Origin: an uncultured Caldilinea sp.
GTDB lineage: Bacteria > Chloroflexota > Anaerolineae > Caldilineales > Caldilineaceae
DNA length: 8,000 bases
Assembly: GCF_937128415.1 (NCBI RefSeq)
Contig: NZ_CAKZMJ010000096.1
Coordinates: 1-8,000 of the forward strand
Reading direction: 5' to 3'
Position 1 is the first letter of the stretch. Each line of letters begins with the position of its first letter. Made by a program: the position numbers and the translations under genes. Of the stretch, positions 1 to 8,000 are shown piece by piece. The notes under the pieces were generated by a model. That model was not told the DNA's origin. It did not search any database and worked only from the letters and a program-made list of their open reading frames with translations.

Positions 1-272
1 TTCGCATTACGGATCACGCAGATGAAGAAGCGCAAGCGGACCATTTATCCTTTGATAAAATTTTCTTTAGCGTCTTGAACGGTGAAATCATCGAAGATTA
101 CCCAACCGACAAGCCTTATCCAAGTTGTTTGATTTACGGTGAGAGTTTTGCTGGAGAGCCAATTCATAGCGTTTGGGCTTACAACCCAGAAACTGAATGG
201 GCAGTGTTGGTGAGAGTGTACCGACCTGACCCCGACCGCTGGCTTGATTGGCGCATCAGGAGAAAGAAATGA
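1..272 (+). CDS. DUF4258-family protein, toxin-like partner of a YgiT-type antitoxin (5' partial)
   Basis: The reading frame is open from base 3, so the start lies left of the window; 89 residues are visible. The sequence begins RITDHADEEA and continues through PSCLIYGES, IHSVWAYN and VLVRVYRPDPDRW, the pattern of DUF4258 proteins, which resemble RelE/ParE-fold ribonuclease toxins. In many genomes DUF4258 genes lie directly before a YgiT-type zinc-finger gene, as here: the stop codon overlaps the next start by an ATGA junction. That order, toxin first, is the one seen in MqsR/MqsA and HigB/HigA modules. The toxin role is inferred from family and context; no catalytic residue can be assigned with certainty. 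An internal TTG at 75 is in frame but is not the likely start, since family-like sequence precedes it. Confidence 0.8.
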   Translation, partial: RITDHADEEAQADHLSFDKIFFSVLNGEIIEDYPTDKPYPSCLIYGESFAGEPIHSVWAYNPETEWAVLVRVYRPDPDRWLDWRIRRKK

Positions 273-514
273 AAGCATTTGAGAAGTGCCCTGTCTGTGG
301 TGGTGAACTGGTTGAGAAGGAAGTGGAGAAATTGCTGAAAGGTGGCGTGCACACAGCAGTTCTCAAAGTGCGTGCTGAAGTGTGTTTGCGATGTGGCGAA
401 AGGTTGTATCCTGTCGAGACGGTGAAACGTTTTGAGCAGATTCGGCAAAAACTGGAGCGGCAGGAAGTGGCTGATTTCCAGCCACTTGGTCAGACTTTTC
501 AGGTAGCGCATTAA
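269..514 (+). CDS. YgiT-type zinc finger protein, probable antitoxin
   Basis: An 81-residue protein with two CxxC pairs (C7/C10 in the KCPVCGG motif and C39/C42 in VCLRCGE) that should bind one zinc ion. This is the YgiT-type zinc-finger domain also found at the N-terminus of the MqsA antitoxin. The helix-turn-helix half of MqsA is absent, so the protein is of the short, zinc-finger-only class. The ATG at 269 is chosen because an AGGAG-like ribosome-binding site lies just before it (about 257-261) and it overlaps the stop of the DUF4258 gene as ATGA, implying translational coupling. A start at 248 would put the ribosome-binding site inside the gene. It probably neutralises the upstream protein; whether it also represses the promoter cannot be seen here. 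Confidence 0.85.
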   Translation: MKAFEKCPVCGGELVEKEVEKLLKGGVHTAVLKVRAEVCLRCGERLYPVETVKRFEQIRQKLERQEVADFQPLGQTFQVAH

Positions 515-526
515 CAAGAACGAGCT

Positions 527-604
527 GGCTAACCAGCGCATGCACCCGACAGGCTTCGCCTCGCTGCGCTCGGCTCACCGCCACTGAAGCGCAGGCCGTT
601 GGGC
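527..604 (+). other. attC-like recombination site 1
   Basis: The site starts with GGCTAAC (527-533, one mismatch to RYYYAAC) and ends with GTTGGGC (598-604, a full match to GTTRRRY). Inside, GCGCATGCACC (536-546) faces CTGAAGCGC (584-592) and can pair with an unpaired G, as the L boxes of attC sites do. The length of 78 bases is normal for attC. It follows the YgiT gene stop by 12 bases. The cassette boundary would be the G/TT step at 598/599. The central part is a GC-rich near-palindrome, so chance hairpins of other origin are possible. Confidence 0.6.
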
Positions 605-613
605 CGCCTTTTC

Positions 614-644
614 TTGCTTCAGAGTAGAACCTCTGGTGTAAAAT
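614..644 (+). promoter_or_regulatory. Possible promoter of the DUF2281/PemK toxin-antitoxin cassette
   Basis: TTGCTT (614-619) and TAAAAT (639-644) are separated by 19 bases, in an AT-rich leader about 45 bases before the ATG at 687. Toxin-antitoxin cassettes often carry their own promoters, and this is the only AT-rich stretch between the attC-like site and the gene. The spacing is longer than ideal and the -35 match is partial, so this is a weak prediction. Confidence 0.28.
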
Positions 645-686
645 AATATCAATTGGGCGGATTTTTTTCAGAAGCGGAGTCTTATT

Positions 687-899
687 ATGACAATTGATGA
701 GAAAGTTTACCAACAATTACAGAGACTTCCCCATTCACTTCAGGAAGAACTGCTGGACTTTGTACAGTTCTTACTGATGAAAGCAAAACGAAGAGAGAAG
801 CAAGAATGGTTTTCCCTCTCGCTTTCTTCTGCCTTACGCGATATGGACGATGAGCCTGCCTTGTATGATCTTGCTGATATAAAGGTGATATTTGCATGA
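687..899 (+). CDS. DUF2281-family protein, probable antitoxin
   Basis: A 70-residue protein opening MTIDEKVYQQLQRLPHSLQE and continuing ELLDFVQFLLMKAKRREK, the helical pattern of DUF2281 proteins (an LP..LQEELLDFVQFLL core at about residues 13-30). These small proteins are usually paired with PIN, RelE or PemK toxins and act as antitoxins. GGAG at 676-679 is 7 bases before the ATG. The stop TGA overlaps the ATG of the PemK-like gene at 896 (ATGA), so the two are one operon. The C-terminal half after residue 35 (acidic, DMDDEPALYDLADIK) is the likely toxin-binding tail by analogy with other antitoxins. The 172-base gap before it holds attC-like site 1 and a possible promoter. Confidence 0.8.
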   Translation: MTIDEKVYQQLQRLPHSLQEELLDFVQFLLMKAKRREKQEWFSLSLSSALRDMDDEPALYDLADIKVIFA

Positions 900-1242
900 A
901 AAAGGCAGGGCAAGTTGTTCTGTTTCGTTTTCCCCAAACTGATCTTGAAGAAGGCAAGTTACGCCCTGCTCTTTTATTAGCGAAACTCCCTGGTGAATAT
1001 GATGATTGTTAATTTGTATGGTTTCATCGCAAACACGTCACTATGTGGCAGGGTTTGATGAATTGGTACAAGAGATGGATGAAGATTTTGCTCAAAGCGG
1101 GCTAAAGGTGGCAAGTGTGATTCGAGTAGGAAGGGTAGCAGTTGTGTCAGGAGACATTCTTATAGGTGCTATTGGCGAAATTTCACCAGCGCGCTTGCGA
1201 CGTTTGAAACAGGCTCTAGCAAGTTGGCTCTCTTCATCCTAA
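896..1242 (+). pseudogene. PemK/MazF-family toxin split by a one-base deletion
   Basis: The ATG at 896 opens a frame that reads MKKAGQVVLFRFPQTDLEEG and then LRPALLLAKLPGEYDDC before a TAA at 1010-1012. In the next frame, from 1009 to 1242, the protein continues LICMVSSQTRHYV, with SGLKVASVIRVGR and ILIGAIGEISPARLRRLK further on. Joined, these give about 115 residues, the usual size of PemK/MazF endoribonucleases, and cover the FRFPQTDL, LRPAL and SVIRVGR family regions in order. Relatives tend to read DDWLICM at the join, so loss of one G near 1008 explains the break. PemK-type proteins cut mRNA and are held by an antitoxin, here the overlapping DUF2281 protein. The break could be a true inactivating mutation, programmed frameshifting, or a sequencing error. 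A downstream TTG restart at 1006 would lack the N-terminal strands and is unlikely to be active. Confidence 0.8.
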
Positions 1243-1296
1243 AGCAGCGCGGTGGGCTGCGCCCGCTGGGAGGCCTTGCTTGTTGCGCTCGCGGCA

Positions 1297-1377
1297 GCCT
1301 AACCAGCGATTGGAGCCGACGCTTGCGGAGGCGCTGACGCACTCCGCTGCGTGCGGCTCAACGCCGCGCCGTTGGGC
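1297..1377 (+). other. attC recombination site 2 (best match)
   Basis: GCCTAAC (1297-1303) matches RYYYAAC in full and GTTGGGC (1371-1377) matches GTTRRRY in full. Inside them, TTGGAGCCGACGC (1310-1322) and GCGGCTCAACGC (1353-1364) are imperfect inverse complements with an extra base on one arm, the hallmark of the L boxes with an extrahelical base. The total length of 81 bases is within the attC range. It ends the DUF2281/PemK cassette and precedes the oxidase cassette; the cassette junction would fall at 1371/1372. The 54 bases before it (1243-1296) contain a short GC hairpin around 1245-1268 and nothing coding. Confidence 0.8.
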
Positions 1378-1435
1378 TGCCTCAGCAACGGTCGTCATGC
1401 GACGCAACATTCAAGAACAAGAGAGAAGGAGACAA

Positions 1436-1954
1436 ATGACAAATAGTGCGAATTATCCTCAAGTCACTCGCCCGTACTTCCCCAAAGGCTACGTCGAAAA
1501 TCCCAAGAAAACCTTGCCTTGGAGCCATGTCGAACAGCGGCTGACGGATGCCAAACATTATTGGCTGTGTTCTGTAAGGCCGAACGGGCGACCTCATGCT
1601 ATTCCCAAATGGGCAGTCTGGGTCAACGGCAGAATCTACTTTGACGGCAGTCCAGAAACACGCCATGCTAAAAACATTGCCGAGAACCCTTATGTGTCTG
1701 TTCATTTGGAAAGCGGCGAAGATGTCGTGATTGTAGAGGGAACAGCCAAGGCGGTAGTCAAGCCTTCGCGTGAGTTAGGTATTCAAGTAGCACAAGCCTA
1801 TACAACGAAATATGCCACCATGGGCTATGCGCCTGATCCCAATCAATGGGATAACGGGGGGTTGTTCGAGATTACGCTCCACAAAGTCATTGCGTGGACA
1901 AGCTTCACGGAAGACCCGACTAAGTTTATACTGGAACCTGAACAAGCAACTTGA
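1436..1954 (+). CDS. Pyridoxamine 5'-phosphate oxidase-family protein
   Basis: A 172-residue protein with the split beta-barrel fold of the PNPOx-like family, which binds FMN or F420. The recognisable core runs from about residue 28 to 110: LPWSHVEQRL, then HYWLCSVRPNGRPHAIPKWA (about 41-60), VNGRIYFDGS and RHAKNIAENPYVSVHLESG, then VVIVEGTAKAV. A short C-terminal part, FEITLHKVIAWTSF, is the last strand seen in this family. No signal peptide or membrane segment is present. The start at 1436 follows a good AAGGAG (1426-1431); an in-frame ATG at 1397 lacks such a site. It is the only gene in its cassette. The substrate cannot be told from sequence: it may be a general oxidoreductase or a cofactor-binding protein and need not make pyridoxal phosphate. 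Confidence 0.85.
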   Translation: MTNSANYPQVTRPYFPKGYVENPKKTLPWSHVEQRLTDAKHYWLCSVRPNGRPHAIPKWAVWVNGRIYFDGSPETRHAKNIAENPYVSVHLESGEDVVIVEGTAKAVVKPSRELGIQVAQAYTTKYATMGYAPDPNQWDNGGLFEITLHKVIAWTSFTEDPTKFILEPEQAT

Positions 1955-2009
1955 TGCCTGAAGCGCAGTAGCGATCAAGATGAAGCGCCGGAGTCTTTAT
2001 AGGTAGGCA

Positions 2010-2048
2010 GCCCAACACGCGCTTGCATGTGACGCCGCCCCATTAGCC
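2010..2048 (+). other. Short, degenerate attC-like site 3
   Basis: GCCCAAC (2010-2016) matches RYYYAAC and is followed by CGCTTGCATGTGACGC, similar to the left half of attC sites. The right box would be ATTAGCC (2042-2048), which has lost the G of the GTT triplet. Only 39 bases separate the ends, against about 57 or more in known sites, so the right inner arm seems deleted. The position between two unrelated single-gene units fits a cassette junction. The remaining 55 bases after the oxidase gene (1955-2009) contain CTGAAGCGCAG (1958-1968), which is also in site 1 (584-594) and may be another attC remnant. Recombination activity is doubtful. Confidence 0.42.
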
Positions 2049-2086
2049 AGCCCTACCCTGGCCATGTGATGCGAACAGGAGAACCC

Positions 2087-2677
2087 ATGAAAACGCTTAT
2101 CACGGAATTCATCAGCCTCGACGGCGTCGTTCAGGCGCCCGGAGGATCGCGTGAAGACACCGACGGCGGCTTTGCCCATGGCGGGTGGGCCATGAAGTAC
2201 TTTGACCCAAAGGTCATGGGCGGTGCATTTGACGAGCTCGCCAAACAGAGCGACGCGCTCTTACAAGGACGCCGAACCTATCAAGTGTCAGCCGCCGCTT
2301 GGCCCGGACGTTCGGGGGACCCATTCTCAGACTGGATCAACCGGGTGCAAAAGTATGTTGTATCCAATACTCTCACCGAGAAGGACATTACATGGAACCC
2401 TACCACAATTATTCGCGGCGACGATTTGGTGAAGACAGTGTCCGATCTTCGAGCGCAACCGGGGGGATATATCTACGTGTACGGCAGCGCGACGATGGTC
2501 CGATCGCTCCTCGACGCCGACCTTGTGGATGAGTTGTTGCTCACAATTGTGCCGATTATGCTCGGTGGGGGTAAGACGCTCTTTCCCGCAAACGGAAAGG
2601 CGATTCCGTTCGAGTTGGCGTCAACTGCCACGGCGAGCACCGGCGCGTTGGTGTGCCGATATGTGCGCGCACGTTAG
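2087..2677 (+). CDS. Dihydrofolate reductase-family protein (RibD C-terminal type)
   Basis: A 196-residue protein of the RibD_C/DHFR-like family. The N-terminus MKTLITEFISLDGVVQAPGG is the usual start strand and loop. LLQGRRTYQ (residues 58-66) is the helix-strand motif around the nucleotide phosphate site, VYGSATMVRSLL (131-142) matches the second pyridine-nucleotide binding loop, and PIMLGGGKTLFP (156-167) is the family's C-terminal signature. These proteins use NADPH to reduce a substrate that is mostly unknown; in RibD it is a riboflavin precursor. It is not a DfrA/DfrB trimethoprim-resistance enzyme by sequence. AGGAGA (2077-2082) before the ATG at 2087 sets the start; GTG 2066 and ATG 2069 are also in frame but without a ribosome-binding site. 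It is the sole gene of its cassette and lies convergent to the sulfur operon. Confidence 0.88.
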   Translation: MKTLITEFISLDGVVQAPGGSREDTDGGFAHGGWAMKYFDPKVMGGAFDELAKQSDALLQGRRTYQVSAAAWPGRSGDPFSDWINRVQKYVVSNTLTEKDITWNPTTIIRGDDLVKTVSDLRAQPGGYIYVYGSATMVRSLLDADLVDELLLTIVPIMLGGGKTLFPANGKAIPFELASTATASTGALVCRYVRAR

Positions 2678-2700
2678 CGCCTATTCCGCCTTCGCTGCTA

Positions 2701-2758
2701 GCTCACACCAGGTTGCAGCCGACGCACTGTGCGCACAGCTGAAGCCGCCCTGTTAGGC
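2701..2758 (+). other. attC-like recombination site 4, last of the array
   Basis: GTTAGGC (2752-2758) matches GTTRRRY exactly. The left outer box, GCTCACAC (2701-2708), fits GCTCAAC only if one base was inserted. The inner boxes GGTTGCAGCCGACGC (2711-2725) and GCACAGCTGAAGCC (2733-2746) can pair imperfectly in the attC manner, around a small palindromic loop near TGTGCGCACA. The length of 58 bases is at the short end of the attC range. It sits 24 bases after the DHFR-family gene. No further cassette follows, so this marks the right end of the array. Confidence 0.6.
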
Positions 2759-2790
2759 CGCCGCTGCGCAGCAGCAGCCTAACGGGGCGG
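2745..2790. terminator. Long GC-rich hairpin at the array end, possible terminator
   Basis: CCGCCCTGTTAGGC (2745-2758) pairs with GCCTAACGGGGCGG (2777-2790) over 14 positions, with one T-G wobble; the loop contains the inner palindrome GCTGCGCAGC. On the plus strand it is followed by TTTCATTATA, a poor T tract, so intrinsic termination of the cassette transcripts is possible but not certain. The left arm contains the GTTAGGC box of attC-like site 4 and the right arm contains its exact inverse, GCCTAAC. The bases from 2791 to 2854 hold a second small hairpin and no gene. Confidence 0.5.
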
Positions 2791-2826
2791 TTTCATTATA
2801 GCGTCTCTACTGCTCTTCAATGTTTC

Positions 2827-2849
2827 AGCGTCGGAGGCTGCGCGACGCT
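2827..2849 (-). terminator. Small hairpin just after the sat-cysC stop
   Basis: AGCGTCG (2827-2833) and CGACGCT (2843-2849) form a perfect 7-base-pair stem with a 9-base loop. It begins 6 bases after the sat-cysC stop codon as read on the minus strand, the usual place for a terminator. There is no T run behind it, so it may instead protect the messenger end, or mark nothing. Confidence 0.35.
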
Positions 2850-2854
2850 CAGCT

Positions 2855-4618
<1,764 letters not shown>

Positions 4619-4780
4619 TTGTGGCGTTTCCGTAAATTATTGTCAGGTGCAACTCTTCAGCTACACCTCCTCGATAGAGCGCAAGGCCTTGATGATTCAA
4701 GGAAGCGCAGCGATGAGCAGCAACTGTCGGTTGCAGAACCATTGAGTTGAATTCCGTCGAACGGCGACGGCGACTCCCTC
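4619..4780 (-). promoter_or_regulatory. 162-base leader between cobA and sat-cysC with stacked hairpins
   Basis: Three stem-loops can be drawn: 4720-4734 (GCAAC/GTTGC), 4679-4708 (GCGC outer stem around CCTTGA/TCAAGG) and 4646-4667 (9 pairs, 2 of them wobbles). On the minus strand a perfect AGGAGG (4666-4671) partly enters the last stem, but no normal start codon follows at a fitting distance. A weak promoter match, TTGAAT then TATCGA with 18 bases between, lies at about 4672-4701. No known riboswitch consensus such as the S-box was recognised. The region may give sat-cysC its own transcription start or control, but this is inference from structure and spacing only. Confidence 0.35.
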
Positions 4781-5622
<842 letters not shown>

Positions 5623-5626
<4 letters not shown>

Positions 5627-6309
5627 GCAGCAAGCTCCAAAGCAGGCGCCGGCGCCGCAGGCCGCTGAGGAAACGTGGAATATTGCGCCAGCAGCGCGGC
5701 GACGATGCGCTGAAACGCGGCGTCGTCGCCGGCGCGCAAGGCGTCCAGCGCAGGGCTTTCCACGAGCGCATACCAGAATTCGACGCGACGACGGAACGGA
5801 TGCACGCGGCGCTGGACGATGGGGCGCAACGCCTGAGCGCGCTCCAGAAACTCGCCGTACTCTGGGCCGATCTCCGCTTCGAGGCGACGGCGCAGCGTCA
5901 CCGCCAGGGCAGGCGCCGCGCCGCCCGTGCCGATCGCCACGGTCAACAGGCCGCGGCGGAAGGTGGAGACCGCATGAAAGTTGCAGCGGTCGATGACATC
6001 CATTACGTTGACCAACTGGTTGTTGGCCGCTCCCTCCGCCCAGATCCGATCGTGCACGACGGGATCGTTCGTGGCGGCGAAGACGACGGCTGCGCCGGAC
6101 AGGTCACCCGGCTGATAGCGGCGGCGCAGCCATTCGATTTCGCCGGCGCAGGCGCGCGCCTCCACCTCGGGCGCAGCCGAAGGCGCAATCACGCGCACGC
6201 GTGCGCCCACTTCGAGCAGGCCGGGAATTTTGTGCACAATTTCGCCCTTTGCGCCGACGAGGATGACAAGTTTATTCTCCAACACCAAGTTGATAGGATA
6301 GGTCTTCAT
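5623..6309 (-). CDS. Precorrin-2 dehydrogenase / sirohydrochlorin ferrochelatase (Met8/CysG-N type)
   Basis: A 228-residue protein that oxidises precorrin-2 with NAD and may insert iron to form siroheme. The Rossmann part starts at once: YPINLVLENKLVILVGAKGE (4-23), then LLEVGARVRVIAP. The glycine loop reads GAKG where most relatives have GGG. NVMD places an aspartate at residue 104, matching the catalytic Asp104 of CysG, and TVAIGTGGAAPALA (123-136) is the usual dimer and substrate region. The start at 6309 is preferred because AAGGAG (6324-6329) precedes it, although the 14-base gap is long. An in-frame ATG at 6333 overlaps the cysH stop as ATGA and would add eight residues, so this end is uncertain. 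The C-terminal 20 residues are rich in alanine and proline and probably disordered. Whether it has ferrochelatase activity cannot be read from sequence. Confidence 0.9.
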
Positions 6310-6329
6310 TGCGTCTATTTCCGCTCCTT

Positions 6330-8000
<1,671 letters not shown>

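Larger units (their letters stand above)
1..2758 (+). mobile_element. Integron-like gene cassette array (right end), no integrase visible
   Basis: Six plus-strand genes sit in four units, each followed by a site with attC character (527-604, 1297-1377, 2010-2048, 2701-2758). In every site an RYYYAAC-like box comes first and a GTTRRRY-like box last, which is the order expected when cassette genes and sites share one orientation. Three whole units of about 770, 670 and 710 bases lie between successive GTT cleavage points. The gene content (two toxin-antitoxin pairs, a flavin-barrel protein, a DHFR-family protein) is typical cassette cargo, and GC is visibly lower than in the sulfur genes to the right. 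No tyrosine integrase or attI site is in the window, so it may be a cassette cluster lacking an integrase or the distal end of a full integron. The array call is inferred from the repeated sites; the left limit is unknown. Confidence 0.68.

Noticed and set aside
2087..2677. Trimethoprim-resistance dihydrofolate reductase cassette
   Set aside because: The motifs are those of the RibD C-terminal family and not of DfrA or DfrB enzymes, so resistance should not be assumed from the family name or the cassette setting.
4619..4780. SAM (S-box) riboswitch before a sulfur gene
   Set aside because: The conserved S-box core sequences were not found; the hairpins present do not match a riboswitch I know.

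Overview
The window joins two unlike blocks of bacterial DNA. The left third (about 1-2760) is a run of short plus-strand genes with lower GC, separated by sites that look like integron attC recombination sites. The right two thirds (about 2855-8000) is a GC-rich minus-strand cluster for assimilatory sulfate reduction. The host is probably a high-GC bacterium. The gene content (a sulfate adenylyltransferase/APS kinase fusion, and the DUF4258/YgiT and DUF2281/PemK toxin-antitoxin pairs) would suit Chloroflexota, but that is an impression from family knowledge and not proven here.

Left block. The genes read as gene cassettes: a DUF4258 toxin-like protein (5' end outside the window) overlapping a YgiT-type zinc-finger antitoxin; a DUF2281 antitoxin overlapping a PemK/MazF-type toxin broken by an apparent one-base deletion; a pyridoxamine-5'-phosphate-oxidase-family flavoprotein; and a dihydrofolate-reductase-family (RibD C-terminal type) protein. 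After each single gene or gene pair lies an attC-like site, with an RYYYAAC-type box first and a GTTRRRY-type box last. The clearest is 1297-1377. Those at 527-604 and 2701-2758 are good but less regular, and the one at 2010-2048 is short and decayed. No integrase gene is visible, so this is the tail of an integron array whose integrase lies to the left, or a cassette cluster without an integrase. A strong hairpin at 2745-2790, built partly from the last attC box, closes the array.

Right block, read right to left: the C-terminal part of a siroheme/4Fe-4S sulfite reductase (7030 to the right edge); cysH, an APS reductase with the four iron-sulfur cysteines (6330-7067); a Met8/CysG-N-like precorrin-2 dehydrogenase/ferrochelatase (5623-6309); cobA, uroporphyrinogen-III C-methyltransferase (4781-5626); and, after a 162-base gap, a sulfate adenylyltransferase-APS kinase fusion (2855-4618). 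The first four genes overlap or nearly touch, which implies one transcript. Together they activate sulfate to APS, reduce APS to sulfite, reduce sulfite to sulfide, and make the siroheme that sulfite reductase needs. The cassette array and the sulfur cluster converge near 2680-2855.

Points of note are the unreported-looking cassette array next to a housekeeping operon, the frameshifted toxin, the co-existence of an APS kinase domain with an APS-type reductase, and three copies of an 18-base repeat that form both the tail of sulfite reductase and the ribosome-binding region of cysH.
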